Assembly (NCBI GenBank): GCA_030657355.1
Contig: CP131056.1
Location: 496,001-560,000 of the forward strand
Reading direction: 5' to 3'
Source: Radicibacter daui
Lineage (GTDB): Bacteria > Pseudomonadota > Alphaproteobacteria > Radicibacterales > Radicibacteraceae
Length of the DNA stretch: 64,000 nucleotides
Shown piece by piece: positions 7,219 to 16,314 of this stretch (position 1 is its first letter; each line of letters begins with the position of its first letter). The notes beneath the pieces are model-generated. The model was not told the DNA's origin. It ran no database searches and worked only from the letters and a program-made list of their open reading frames with translations. The translations under genes were made by a program, and so were the position numbers.

Positions 7219-9318
7219 ATGCGTATTTCGACCAAGCTGCTCCAGCTTTCAGCCGGGTATAGCGGCGCAATCATCGTTCTTGGTGGCCTGTTGTGGGCTC
7301 TTGGGGTCGAGGTCAACAAGTCAAGCATCCGGGCCGACCGATCATTATCCCTGCTGGGCGCGACGGAAGAGCTGAAACGCATGGCGGACCGCATCAGTCT
7401 TGCGGCCATGGACAGCCTTGTTGATTCCGCCGCCGGAACGATTACGCCGGAGCGCCAGCAGCGTCTGGCGGAAAGCAGGAAAAGCGTCGCCGACGCCATT
7501 GCCACGCTTCGCTCCGCAAATGTCGGCGAAGAGGCCGCCATCACGTCGGTGGAAGGCGGCTTTGCCAAGCTGGACGCGGCCATCACCCAGGATCTCCAAC
7601 ACGCGCTGGAGCAGTTTGGCAAGGCAGATGATGCCTTTGCCAAACTTGATGACGCAATGGATGCGGTCGGCGATGAGCTGACGGGGGCTGTCGAAAAGCT
7701 GGCCGACGGTGTTCAGGCTGCCGTTTCCAAGGCGAGTGCCGATGGCGATATCATGGCGACCAATCAGCTGCTGGGCTCGGTCGGCCATATCGAGGAAATG
7801 CGGGCCGACGTGCAGGCCATCACGCTCGCGGCGATGGATACGATCATTGACCGTGATGCCGGCGAGATCATCGAAGGCCGTGACAAGATTGTGGAAAGGG
7901 CCGTCGAGGCCGTTGAGCAAAGTCTGCAGGATCCCTTTTTTGCGACCTTGCCGGACGGGCCCGGCCTCGTGTCCAGGATCAGGGAGACTCTTGCGGCACA
8001 GCGCAGCAACTTCTTTGATACCCTGCAGCCGCTCGTTGTCAGCCAGGGCAAGGCAAAGGAAGTGTTCGATCGGCTTGATGATGAAATCGACGCCGCGTCC
8101 GATGCTATCGGTGCCGGGCTCGAAGATGTCAGCACGGCCATCAGCACCGAAACCCGCGAGGCACGGCTGAGAGCGCAGAGCCGCGGCGCCGCACTGCTGC
8201 GCTGGGCGGAAATTACGGCGGCACTTGTGCTGCTTGCCGGCGCCGTTTTTTCGCTATTGCTGCGCCGGAACATCGCGCGTTCGCTTGCCGACCTCTCCAC
8301 TTCGATGCGTGAACTGGCCGCCGGACGGCTGGTCGAAAAGATCGCCGGTGAAGGTCGCCGTGACGAGATTGGCTCCATGGCGGAAACGGTTATCGTCTTC
8401 CGCGACAACCTGCGGGAAAATATCAAGCTGCGCGAGGAGCGCGAAGGGCAGGAGAAGGCGGCCGAAGCCGAAAGGCACCGCCTCATGCAGACGGTGGCCA
8501 GCGAGCTTCAGGCAGCCATCGGAGGCATAGCCAGTTCCGTCGACAGCGCCGTAGGTGAACTGCGCCAGGTGTCGGACAAGGTCAATGACGCTGCCGGCGA
8601 TACCAGCCGCCGCAGCGAAACGGCCTCTTCCGATGCCGACGACACCCGGGCGGCCATCCAGACCGTAGCCGCAGCAGCGGAGGAGATGACGGCAACCATC
8701 GGCGGGGTGCGGGAGCAGACGGGTGAGGCTGCCCGTCTTGCCGACAGCACGCGCGATATTGCCCGGACGACAGAGGGCAACGTGGCCCGGCTGAGCGAGG
8801 CTGCCCGCTCGATCCGCGAGGTTGTGTCGCTCATCAATGCGGTGGCGGACCAGACCAATCTGCTGGCGCTCAACGCTACCATCGAGGCCGCCCGTGCCGG
8901 AGAAGCGGGCAAGGGTTTTGCCGTGGTGGCGCAGGAAGTGAAGTCTCTCGCGACCCAGACCGGGCGGGCAACGGACGAGATTGCCGGCAAGATCGACGAG
9001 ATCGGCTCGATTACCGATCAGGTGGTCAAGGATGTCAGCGAGATCATCGCTGCCATCGGTTCGCTGGCCGAGGTCAATGGCGACGTGATGTCGTCGGTAT
9101 CCCAGCAGACCGAGGCCACCGAGGAGATGTCCCGCAGCACACGCAAGGTCTCCGACGCCATCGTGGCGGTGGCGGATAATCTGGGCTCCATCCGCTCCGT
9201 CAGCGCCGAAACCCGCAACGCCGCCGACGCCATCGTGTCGGCAGCCAACACGCTCGCACGGCTCTCCCGGGATCTTGCGGGCGCCGTAGACCAGCAGGTC
9301 AAGCGCCTGCTGGCCTGA
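7219..9318 (+). CDS. Methyl-accepting chemotaxis protein with HAMP domain
   Basis: Transmembrane chemoreceptor (699 aa) that would signal to CheA/CheW. Membrane helix 1 spans about residues 12-31 and helix 2 about 328-350. The periplasmic part between them is about 290 residues and helical. A HAMP domain follows (about 350-402), then the cytoplasmic signalling domain with the conserved hairpin tip around 546-580 (TNLLALNATIEAARAGEAGK, then GFAVVAQEVKSLA). The start at 7219 is preceded by AGAGAGG; an upstream in-frame ATG at 7129 adds 30 residues with no membrane character. The sensor region contains two related segments about 145 residues apart (LAAMDSLVDSAAG and LAAMDTIIDRDAG). There is no C-terminal CheR-tethering pentapeptide. 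The ligand is unknown. Confidence 0.93.
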   Translation: MRISTKLLQLSAGYSGAIIVLGGLLWALGVEVNKSSIRADRSLSLLGATEELKRMADRISLAAMDSLVDSAAGTITPERQQRLAESRKSVADAIATLRSANVGEEAAITSVEGGFAKLDAAITQDLQHALEQFGKADDAFAKLDDAMDAVGDELTGAVEKLADGVQAAVSKASADGDIMATNQLLGSVGHIEEMRADVQAITLAAMDTIIDRDAGEIIEGRDKIVERAVEAVEQSLQDPFFATLPDGPGLVSRIRETLAAQRSNFFDTLQPLVVSQGKAKEVFDRLDDEIDAASDAIGAGLEDVSTAISTETREARLRAQSRGAALLRWAEITAALVLLAGAVFSLLLRRNIARSLADLSTSMRELAAGRLVEKIAGEGRRDEIGSMAETVIVFRDNLRENIKLREEREGQEKAAEAERHRLMQTVASELQAAIGGIASSVDSAVGELRQVSDKVNDAAGDTSRRSETASSDADDTRAAIQTVAAAAEEMTATIGGVREQTGEAARLADSTRDIARTTEGNVARLSEAARSIREVVSLINAVADQTNLLALNATIEAARAGEAGKGFAVVAQEVKSLATQTGRATDEIAGKIDEIGSITDQVVKDVSEIIAAIGSLAEVNGDVMSSVSQQTEATEEMSRSTRKVSDAIVAVADNLGSIRSVSAETRNAADAIVSAANTLARLSRDLAGAVDQQVKRLLA

Positions 9319-9342
9319 GCCAGACGCCCGTCCACTCCGGTG

Positions 9343-10293
9343 TCAGCCGCCTTCGGTTGCCTTCTTCGGTGTTTCCGGCTGGGCCTGGCGGGCGTCGATA
9401 ACCTTGCGGCGAATGCCCCGGGTACGGGTGAAGAAGGCGTGCAGCTGCTCGCCGTCTCCCCAGCGGATGGCCCGTTGCAGCGCCGTCAGATCCTCGCTGA
9501 AGCGCTGCAGGATCTCCAGCACCGCCCCGCGATTGTGCAGGAAGACGTCGCGCCACATGGTGGGGTCGGAAGCGGCAATACGGGTGAAGTCGCGGAAACC
9601 GCCGGCCGAGAACTTGATGACTTCCTGCGCGCTTGCCGTTTCCAGATCCTGCGCCGTGCCCACGATGGTGTAGGCGATGAGATGCGGCACGTGGCTGGTG
9701 ACGGCCAGCACGCGGTCGTGATGGCCGGCTTCCATGATCTCGATGTTGGAGCCGCAGCCTTTCCACAGCGCCTCAACCTTGGCCACGGCGGCAGGATCGC
9801 TACCTTCCGGCGGTGTCAGGATGCACCAGCGGTCGATATAAAGCTCGGCAAAGCCGGCCTCCGGGCCGCTATGCTCGGTACCGGCCACCGGATGCGCCGG
9901 CACCAGCGCCACCCCTGCGGGCAGTGAAGGAGAAAGATCGGCGATCACCGAGGCCTTGGTGGAGCCGGTGTCGCTGACGATGGCACCGGGCTTGAGGGCC
10001 GGGCCAATGGCTTCGCCGATGGCCTTGTAGGCGCCCATCGGGGTGCAGATCACGACAAGGTCGGCCTCACGCACCGCATCGGCCGGATCGATATAGCCTT
10101 CGTCAATGAAGCCGAGCTTCAGCGAGGTATCGATGGTCGGCTGCGTGCGGGCACTGCCCACCACCTTGCGGGCAAGCCCCCACTTCTTGATCGCACGGCC
10201 GAGAGACGAGCCGATCAGGCCGAGGCCGATCAGCGCGACAGTATCGAAAACCGGCGCGTCGACAGCCGGGTGATGGGAAATGCCGGCAGCCAT
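9343..10293 (-). CDS. tyrC: Prephenate/arogenate dehydrogenase
   Basis: NAD(P)-dependent TyrA-family enzyme (316 aa) of tyrosine biosynthesis, which oxidatively decarboxylates prephenate and/or arogenate. An N-terminal Rossmann motif (VALIGLGLIGSSLGRA, about residues 19-34) is followed by the catalytic-histidine segment AHPVAGTEHSG and the helical dimerisation domain (SHVPHLIAYTIVG). There is no chorismate mutase domain in this protein; that activity is encoded two genes upstream. The start codon overlaps the stop of hisC by one base (position 10293), so the two are translationally coupled. The monofunctional cyclohexadienyl dehydrogenase type is usual in Alphaproteobacteria; substrate preference cannot be read from sequence. 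Confidence 0.93.
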   Translation of the reverse strand: MAAGISHHPAVDAPVFDTVALIGLGLIGSSLGRAIKKWGLARKVVGSARTQPTIDTSLKLGFIDEGYIDPADAVREADLVVICTPMGAYKAIGEAIGPALKPGAIVSDTGSTKASVIADLSPSLPAGVALVPAHPVAGTEHSGPEAGFAELYIDRWCILTPPEGSDPAAVAKVEALWKGCGSNIEIMEAGHHDRVLAVTSHVPHLIAYTIVGTAQDLETASAQEVIKFSAGGFRDFTRIAASDPTMWRDVFLHNRGAVLEILQRFSEDLTALQRAIRWGDGEQLHAFFTRTRGIRRKVIDARQAQPETPKKATEGG

Positions 10294-11393
10294 CAGCCCT
10301 TGCCCTGTTGCTTGGCCCAGGCGGAGAGGCTGGCAACGACAGCCTCCATCTCCTCACGCACGCCGATGGTGACGCGCAGGCAGGTGCCAAGACCGTAGCC
10401 GCCCATCTGGCGCACGAGAATGCCGTCAGCCTTGAGGGCAAGGCGTGCGCTTTCTGCCTTGCCGGCATCGTGGAAATCGACGAGCAGGAAATTGCCGACG
10501 CTCGGCCAGGGCTTGAGGCCCAGCTTTTCCACTTCGCCCGCGAACCAGGGCAGCATCTCGTCATTGTTGCGCTTCTGCGCATCCATGTGGGCACGGTCCG
10601 CCAGCGCGGCCACGCCAGCGGCCTGGGCAGCCAGCGAGACGTTGAAGGGGCTGCGCACACGGTTCAGCACATCGGCAATGTCGCCCGGGCAGTAGGCCCA
10701 GCCGAGACGCACGCCGCCCAGCCCGAAAATCTTCGAGAAGGTACGCAGCATCACCACATTCGGGTGGCGGTCCACCAGCTCGGCGCCGGCGCTGTACTCG
10801 TTGCCGCTCACATATTCGGCATAGGCGGCATCGAGCACGAGGATGACATGCGGCGGCAGGCCGGCGGCAAGGCGTGCCACTGTCTCGCTATCGACCACCG
10901 AACCGGTCGGGTTGTTCGGGTTGGCGAGGAAAACAAGGCGCGTACGGCCGTTGACGGCAGCCAGGATCGCGTCGATGTCGGCCGTCAGATTCTTCTCCGG
11001 CACGGCGATAGAGGCGGCGCCGGCAGCGGTCGCATTGATCGCGTACATGAGGAAGCCGTGCTGGCTGTAGACGATATTGTCACCCGGGGCGCAGTAGGCG
11101 CGCACCAGCAGGGTGATCAGCTCGTCCGAGCCTGCGCCGCACACGATGCGTGCCGGATCGAGGCCCCAGCGCTGGCCGATGGCCTCGCGCAGCTCCGTGC
11201 TGCCCCCGTCAGGGTAACGGTGCATCTCGCCAGCGATCTTCTCCAGCGCGGCGCCGACGCTGGGCGAGGGGCCGAGCGCGCCTTCATTGGAAGAGAGCTT
11301 GATGATGCGCTGGTTGCCCTCGGCCTTGGACTCGCCACCGACATAGGGGATCAGTTCCAGGACCCCCGGCAGGGGCTGCGGCTTGGTGGACAT
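10293..11393 (-). CDS. hisC: Histidinol-phosphate / aromatic aminotransferase
   Basis: PLP-dependent class I/II aminotransferase (366 aa). HisC transfers amino groups to imidazole acetol phosphate, but copies placed with tyrC and chorismate mutase probably act on aromatic keto acids or prephenate as well. The PLP-lysine motif is visible (TFSKIFGLGGVRLGWA), as are the cofactor-binding LANPNNPTGS and the opening LPGVLELIPYVGG. I place the start at the ATG at 11393: it follows the chorismate mutase stop at 11407 with GAGGCAACCGAG between, and the 21 residues further upstream are not HisC-like. It is the middle gene of a three-gene aromatic operon. Confidence 0.92.
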   Translation of the reverse strand: MSTKPQPLPGVLELIPYVGGESKAEGNQRIIKLSSNEGALGPSPSVGAALEKIAGEMHRYPDGGSTELREAIGQRWGLDPARIVCGAGSDELITLLVRAYCAPGDNIVYSQHGFLMYAINATAAGAASIAVPEKNLTADIDAILAAVNGRTRLVFLANPNNPTGSVVDSETVARLAAGLPPHVILVLDAAYAEYVSGNEYSAGAELVDRHPNVVMLRTFSKIFGLGGVRLGWAYCPGDIADVLNRVRSPFNVSLAAQAAGVAALADRAHMDAQKRNNDEMLPWFAGEVEKLGLKPWPSVGNFLLVDFHDAGKAESARLALKADGILVRQMGGYGLGTCLRVTIGVREEMEAVVASLSAWAKQQGKG

Positions 11394-11406
11394 TTTCTCG
11401 GTTGCC

Positions 11407-12300
11407 TCAGGGCTGAAAGGGAACGGGATAGTTGCCAATGACCAGGATGCGGTCAACTGCGCCGCCGGCCAGGGTCACGGCATCCTTCAGGCGTGCATCG
11501 TTTCCGGCGACAAAGCCGTCCGTCTCGACAAGCTGGATGGCAACGCCGCCTTCTGCTTCGCCGAAGGAAGCGAGGAAGTTCTGCGGACGCAGGCCTGCCT
11601 TGATGAGTGTGTCCTTGAGCCGGCTGCGGCTGAGATCGCCCACCAGTTCGATGCCCAGCAGCGTACGGTCGCTGCCGGATTCCTCCGCCGGGGCAAGGCT
11701 CACCACAAAACCGTCCGCACGCGGGCGGCCGCCATTCGCCGGCGCCCGCAGGAAGGGGACGCGGGCAATGATGCGGGGGGCGCCGGCTTCGTTGGTGAAG
11801 AGCAGCGGCCACCAGGGCGAGCCTTCGCCCTCCTGCGGCATCGGCAGTACCGCGGCACTTGCCCGTGCCTCGCTTACCGCGCGGATGGCGGCAACGGCGC
11901 TGTTGGCCGCCCGCACCGGCACTGTGGCACCGAAATGATCGCGCGCGGCATTGCCGAGCCCGCCATCGGCGCGGTCGTCATAGGTCACGATGTTGAAGGG
12001 GCCCTGCAGCGTGGAGAAGGAGGAGATGATCTCCCGCCAGAGCGCAAAGATGGTGAATTTCGGCACGCTTCCGGTGGCACCGCCCAGCAGGCGGCGCAGT
12101 ATTTCCGCCTCGCGCGCCGGCCGGATGATTGCGGGAGCCTGCGCAGGCGCAGCTTCGCCGCCCTCGGCCGCTGCCGCCTTCTTGGCGGCCGTCACCTCGT
12201 CCATGATGGCGGCACGCTCGGTGAGCAGCTCCAGAATGCGGTCATCGATGTTGTCGATGCGCTCACGGATTTCCGGAAGGGCGGGCGGTTGCTGCGGCAT
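11407..12300 (-). CDS. Chorismate mutase with degenerate prephenate dehydratase-like domain
   Basis: N-terminal AroQ-type chorismate mutase domain (about residues 8-90: IRERIDNIDDRILELLTERA, then a helix ending LRRLLGG) that would convert chorismate to prephenate. The C-terminal 200 residues resemble the prephenate dehydratase/ACT layout in length and order (FTIFALWREIISSFS; then DRTLLGIELVGDLSRSRLKD, an ACT-like region). However, the catalytic TRF motif and the GPxGT-type opening of active dehydratases are missing, so dehydratase activity is unlikely. The start at 12300 gives 297 aa; an ATG at 12351 would add 17 residues. It heads the operon with hisC and tyrC. Confidence 0.85.
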   Translation of the reverse strand: MPQQPPALPEIRERIDNIDDRILELLTERAAIMDEVTAAKKAAAAEGGEAAPAQAPAIIRPAREAEILRRLLGGATGSVPKFTIFALWREIISSFSTLQGPFNIVTYDDRADGGLGNAARDHFGATVPVRAANSAVAAIRAVSEARASAAVLPMPQEGEGSPWWPLLFTNEAGAPRIIARVPFLRAPANGGRPRADGFVVSLAPAEESGSDRTLLGIELVGDLSRSRLKDTLIKAGLRPQNFLASFGEAEGGVAIQLVETDGFVAGNDARLKDAVTLAGGAVDRILVIGNYPVPFQP

Positions 12301-12425
12301 GGAAACTCGACTTTTCGCGGGGGGCGGGAAACGGTCGTCGGACCCTCTCATGCAAGAGGGTTATTCCTAGAGCGCGGCCCGGCTAAAATCAAAGCGGAAT
12401 CGCCGCTTTTGCAGTGTTTTCCGCC

Positions 12426-13208
12426 TTATTCCCGCCCCTTGCGGCGGGCGGTGAGCGAGGGTTCCCGCGGCAGGCGTGCAGCCCCGTTACCGGTAATGGC
12501 CGGCAGCAGGCGTGGACGGGCATAGCGCCGCTCCGCCTTGCCGGCGCTGGGGCGGGCATAAATCTGCTTGCCCGCCTCCACGATCACGACGCCGCCGATA
12601 CCGGCAAACCAGCGGGCGCCGATATCTTCCCACGCGCCGGAGGCCTTGAGCATAAGCCGGCTGCGCGCCGGCGGAATGTGCAGCCCGTAACCGGTGCTTT
12701 CGGGAATGAACTGGGCATTGCGCAGCAACTGATGCAGCTGCGAGGAGCTGTAGGGGCGCCCGAAGCCAAAGGGGGTGCGGTCGGTGCGCGCCCACAGGCC
12801 CGTGCGGTTGGGCACTACCACCATCAGCCGTCCGCTGCTGGTCAGTACCCGCCACACTTCCGACAGCAGACGGTCGGCATTGCCGGAATGTTCGAGGCTG
12901 TGCACCAGCAGCACGCGGTCGACGGAAAAGTCGGGCAGCGGCAATTCGCCGTTGTCGGCCAGCGCCACGCAATAGGGCCCTTCCGCCGGCCAGGCGAGGA
13001 TGCCCTGCTCCGGCGGCATCAGCGCAATCACCCGGTCCGCCTCGTCGCGGAACTGGCGCAGGAAGGGCGTGGCGAAGCCGAGGCCCAGCACCACCTCACC
13101 CCGCACATTGGGCCACAGGTCGCGGATGCGGCCGCGCAGGACACGGCGAACCGTGAGCCCCAATCGGCCGCTATAAAAGTCGCGCAGATCGATAACGTCT
13201 CTGGACAT
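12426..13208 (-). CDS. Class I SAM-dependent methyltransferase
   Basis: A 260-aa protein with the late half of a class I methyltransferase fold: VDRVLLVHSLEHSGNADRLL, then a VWRVLTSSGRLMVVVPN strand. The SAM-binding glycine motif is altered (VVLGLGFATPFL in place of an acidic DxGxGxG). The segment GLWARTDRTPFGFGRPYSSS is typical of a group encoded divergently from gloB in Alphaproteobacteria. The basic C-terminal tail (about residues 225-260) looks disordered. The substrate is unknown. It is transcribed divergently from gloB, 92 bp away, and sits upstream of the chorismate mutase gene in the same direction. Confidence 0.8.
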   Translation of the reverse strand: MSRDVIDLRDFYSGRLGLTVRRVLRGRIRDLWPNVRGEVVLGLGFATPFLRQFRDEADRVIALMPPEQGILAWPAEGPYCVALADNGELPLPDFSVDRVLLVHSLEHSGNADRLLSEVWRVLTSSGRLMVVVPNRTGLWARTDRTPFGFGRPYSSSQLHQLLRNAQFIPESTGYGLHIPPARSRLMLKASGAWEDIGARWFAGIGGVVIVEAGKQIYARPSAGKAERRYARPRLLPAITGNGAARLPREPSLTARRKGRE

Positions 13209-13300
13209 GGTTTCCCGAGCCTAACATGTGCGCTATGGGCTTTGTCAGTGCCAACCGGCATGCCGGCCCGATGATGGGGCCCGACGAAGGGGAAAAAGCG

Positions 13301-14077
13301 ATGCTGTCCGTCGAAGCGATCCCGGTCCTCAATGACAATTATGCCTGGATCCTGCGGGATGAAGGGGGCAATGGCCTTGCCCCCGTTGTCGCTGTGGTTG
13401 ATCCGGGCGAGGCCGCGCCAATAGAAGCCTGGCTCGAGGCGCGGGCGCTTGGCCTTACGCACATCCTCATCACCCACCATCACGGCGATCATATCGGCGG
13501 CCTTGCCGCGCTCAAGGCGCGGTATGGCGCCCATGTCATCGGCCCTGCCGCCGATACGGCGCGCATTCCCGGTATCGACGAGCCGGTGGGGGAAGAAGAT
13601 ACGGTGCGGCTCGGGGGCCTCGTGGCCCGCGTATTTGCAACGCCCGGCCACACTTCCGGTCACATCTCGTTCTGGTTTGAGGCCGGCAAGGCGCTGTTTT
13701 CGGCCGATACGCTGTTTTCGCTGGGCTGCGGGCGCCTGTTCGAAGGCACGCCGGAGCAAATGTGGGCCTCGCTTTTGAAGTTGCGGGCCCTGCCGGATGA
13801 GACGCGCATCTTCTGCGGGCATGAATATACGCAGAGCAACGCCCGTTTCGCCCTCAGCGTCGACCCGGACAATGCGGCCCTCAAGGCCCGCGCAGCGGAG
13901 ATCGACCGGCTGCGGGCCGCGGGTGCCATGACGCTGCCGGCCCTCCTGGGGGCAGAGAAGCGGCAGAACCCCTTCCTGCGTGCTGACGATCCGGCCCTTG
14001 CTGCCGCGCTCGGCCTTGCCGGCAAGCCGCCGGCCGCTGTCTTTGCACACTTGCGGTCAGCCAAGGACAGCTTCTAG
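13301..14077 (+). CDS. gloB: Hydroxyacylglutathione hydrolase (glyoxalase II)
   Basis: Metallo-beta-lactamase-fold hydrolase (258 aa, typical length) that cleaves S-lactoylglutathione to lactate and glutathione, the second step of methylglyoxal detoxification. The dinuclear metal motif THHHGDH lies at residues 58-64. Further ligands are in ATPGHTSGHISFW, FSADTLFSLGCGRLFEG and CGHEYTQSNARFA. The ATG at 13301 is chosen because it begins the family-typical VEAIPVLNDNYAWIL and follows AAGGGGAA; an upstream frame to 13226 is not family-like. A glutathione S-transferase gene follows on the same strand. Confidence 0.95.
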   Translation: MLSVEAIPVLNDNYAWILRDEGGNGLAPVVAVVDPGEAAPIEAWLEARALGLTHILITHHHGDHIGGLAALKARYGAHVIGPAADTARIPGIDEPVGEEDTVRLGGLVARVFATPGHTSGHISFWFEAGKALFSADTLFSLGCGRLFEGTPEQMWASLLKLRALPDETRIFCGHEYTQSNARFALSVDPDNAALKARAAEIDRLRAAGAMTLPALLGAEKRQNPFLRADDPALAAALGLAGKPPAAVFAHLRSAKDSF

Positions 14078-14126
14078 CCTCCTGTTCCCCGCGGTCCCTT
14101 GCGGTCCCGAAAAGGTCTTTGCCCCC

Positions 14127-14750
14127 ATGCTCACCCTTTATACCAGCGCCACCACCCCCTTTGGCCGCAAGGTCGCCATCGTACTGAGCGAACTCGGCCT
14201 TTCGGACCAGGTTGAGCGCAAGACCATCAACCCGTGGGAGGATGCCGCGATCTATGGCGTCAATCCGCTCGGCAAGATTCCTGTCCTTGTGCTGGAAACC
14301 GGTGAGACGCTGATCGAAAGCGCCGAGATTTGCGATGCGCTGTGCGAGATGGCCGGCGAGCGCGGGACCCGGATGTTGCCGCGCGCCGGTGTGGCACGTC
14401 GTCGCCAGCTTTACCTGCAGGCAGTTGCCGATGGTGCCATCGGCGCCGGTGTTCTTGCCATGCGCGAGAGCCTCAGGCCCGAGGGGGAGCGTTCGCCCAG
14501 CTGGCGGGAGCGGCAGCTGCGCGCCATGACCAATGCCGGTGCGCTGCTGGAGGCGGAAGCGGCAAAGGGGGATTTTGCCGTGCCGGGCAGCGAGCCGACA
14601 TTGGGCGAATGCGCGGCGGCCTGTCTGCTCGGTTATTTTGACCTGCGGTTTGCCGATGTCGGCTGGCGCGAACGTTGGCCGCGGCTCAAGGCGTGGCATG
14701 CAGCGCTCGCCGAACGGCCCGGCTATGTCTCGACCGCTCCGGTGCTGTGA
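14127..14750 (+). CDS. Glutathione S-transferase family protein
   Basis: Thioredoxin-fold N-terminal domain plus a helical C-terminal domain (207 aa). The N-terminus reads MLTLYTSATTPFGRKVAIVL, where a Cys/Ser-type active-site region is replaced by TTPFGRK, as in several bacterial beta/zeta-like GSTs. The glutathione-contact segments NPLGKIPVLV and LIESAEICDAL are clear. The cytosolic conjugation or thiol-transfer substrate is unknown. It lies 49 bp after gloB. Its stop overlaps the start of the following cupin gene (ATGA at 14750), suggesting coupled translation. Confidence 0.88.
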   Translation: MLTLYTSATTPFGRKVAIVLSELGLSDQVERKTINPWEDAAIYGVNPLGKIPVLVLETGETLIESAEICDALCEMAGERGTRMLPRAGVARRRQLYLQAVADGAIGAGVLAMRESLRPEGERSPSWRERQLRAMTNAGALLEAEAAKGDFAVPGSEPTLGECAAACLLGYFDLRFADVGWRERWPRLKAWHAALAERPGYVSTAPVL

Positions 14751-15205
14751 TGGTGATGCCTGCGTTCTCTGCCCTGCGACTGGAGCCGGACGAGCTTATC
14801 AGTGCCCTTGGCATGCAGCCGCACCCGGAAGGCGGACATTATGTCGAGCTCTGGGCCGACCCGCTGCCGGCCGGCGGGCGGCCGGCCAGCACCCATATCT
14901 ATTATCTGCTGCGCGCCGGTGAATTTTCGCATTGGCATCGGGTGACCGACGCGGCCGAGATCTGGCACTTCTATGCCGGCGCGCCGCTGGACCTTGGCCT
15001 CAGTGCGGACGGACAGACGGCCGAGACAAAGGTTCTGGGGCTCGATATTGCCGCCGGCGAGCGGCCGCATCTCGTCGTCCCTGCCAACTGGTGGCAGACG
15101 GCGCGCAGTACCGGCGCCTGGACGCTGGTTGGCTGCACGGTCGCGCCGGGCTTTACTTTCTCCAGCTTTGAGATGGCGCCGCCCGGCTGGCAACCGGGCG
15201 AGTAA
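14750..15205 (+). CDS. DUF985 (cupin_5) family protein
   Basis: A 151-aa beta-barrel protein of the DUF985/cupin-5 family. Family features are visible: LGMQPHPEGGHYVELW, the paired motif THIYYLLRAGEFSHWHRV, then AEIWHFYAGAPL and VVPANWWQTAR. The biochemical role of the family is not established; a sugar- or metabolite-binding enzyme is plausible. The start ATG overlaps the GST stop codon by one base. The gene is convergent with the DUF2125 gene, and the two share a hairpin at their ends. Confidence 0.85.
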   Translation: MVMPAFSALRLEPDELISALGMQPHPEGGHYVELWADPLPAGGRPASTHIYYLLRAGEFSHWHRVTDAAEIWHFYAGAPLDLGLSADGQTAETKVLGLDIAAGERPHLVVPANWWQTARSTGAWTLVGCTVAPGFTFSSFEMAPPGWQPGE

Positions 15206-15232
15206 GTAAAGCCGGCTTTCCTGGTTTTACTT
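15204..15232. terminator. Hairpin shared by convergent genes
   Basis: A 10-bp stem (15204-15213 with 15223-15232, including one G-U pair on the plus strand) with a 9-nt loop. It lies between the cupin stop and the DUF2125 stop codon, which is inside the right arm. No long T tract follows, so its termination strength is uncertain. Confidence 0.45.
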
Positions 15233-16264
15233 CAGCTCCAGCCGCGGCAGGCGGAAAAGCCGTGCCGGCCCCACCGACAACCAGCGGTCCTGCAGGCTGA
15301 GCGGCACGGTCACCGCCCCGCTCGCGTCGGGTTTGCCGAGAAAGAGTGTGGCGGCAAAAATGCCGGAGGCCTGGCCGGGGGTAATCACGCCGGCCTGAGC
15401 CAGCGCGTCTACCGTCTCACGCACACCGGTAACCTTTGCGGTCAGGGCGGCCTCGGGCTGCAGGTCCGGGTCGAAGGCGAGAGTGCCGTTTGCCTGGGCC
15501 GAAAGCGGCCCCCAGTCCATCAGCAGGCGGTTGATCTCAAGGGTGCCGCCTTCCTGCGACCATTGGGCAAGGTCGGCCGGGCTCGGGCGCTGCGGCAGCG
15601 TGCCATGCAGCTGCGTATCGGCGACAAGCCGCTCGATATGGTCGGCCGGCGCACCGGGAATATCGACCGGGCTGATGCCGACAAGGCTCACGCCGGCGCT
15701 CAGAGTGACCGGGGCGTCCGGGCTCTTGTCATCGGCATCGACGGTGCCTTCCTTCGGGATCGCGGCCGAAAGGGTAAGTCCGTTTGCCACGATGGCATGG
15801 TCGAGCCCGTCGCCCGTCAGCGCGGCGTTATGCAGGCGCAGCACGCCGGAGCGGAAGCCGCCGCCATAGGCAAGGTTCACATCCGCATCCCCGCCGGCCG
15901 TCGTCAGCGTGTAGGTGCCGAGTTTGGTCGGCATGTAGAGGCTCTGCGGGCCGGCAAGCTCAAGGTTCGCCTGATGCGGATTCCAGATCGGCCCGCTGAC
16001 ATAGACGCGCTGCCCGTCCCACTGGCTGCCATCCGGCCAGGTCACCCGCAGTTGCGGCAGGTTGGCCCGCAGGCGCAGCGGGTAACCCGTAATCTTGAGG
16101 CTCTGATAGGTGATCTTGATGCCGGCATCGTCCTGCTGGTCAACGAAGCGGGTGATGGTGGCGCGGAAGAAGCTGCGGGCCCACACCCAGTAGGCGCCAT
16201 GCGCCGCTACCAGCGCGATGAACAGCGCCAGGAGGGAGAGGGAGAGCAATCGCCGTTTGCGCAT
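15227..16264 (-). CDS. DUF2125 domain-containing protein
   Basis: A 345-aa envelope protein of a family found almost only in Alphaproteobacteria; its function is unknown. An N-terminal signal anchor (about residues 6-26, LLSLSLLALFIALVAAHGAY) is followed by a long beta-rich extracytoplasmic domain. Family features include the early segment YQSLKITGYPLRLRANLP and a terminal LSLQDRWLSVGPARLFRLP. Repetitive beta architecture of this sort is seen in AsmA-like lipid-transfer and membrane-biogenesis proteins, but this link is only structural inference. It is divergent from chaC. Confidence 0.85.
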   Translation of the reverse strand: MRKRRLLSLSLLALFIALVAAHGAYWVWARSFFRATITRFVDQQDDAGIKITYQSLKITGYPLRLRANLPQLRVTWPDGSQWDGQRVYVSGPIWNPHQANLELAGPQSLYMPTKLGTYTLTTAGGDADVNLAYGGGFRSGVLRLHNAALTGDGLDHAIVANGLTLSAAIPKEGTVDADDKSPDAPVTLSAGVSLVGISPVDIPGAPADHIERLVADTQLHGTLPQRPSPADLAQWSQEGGTLEINRLLMDWGPLSAQANGTLAFDPDLQPEAALTAKVTGVRETVDALAQAGVITPGQASGIFAATLFLGKPDASGAVTVPLSLQDRWLSVGPARLFRLPRLELK

Positions 16265-16314
16265 TGTAGGCAGCCTGTGGCACGGAAAAGAAAGTTGCCG
16301 CCAGCTATAGCGCG

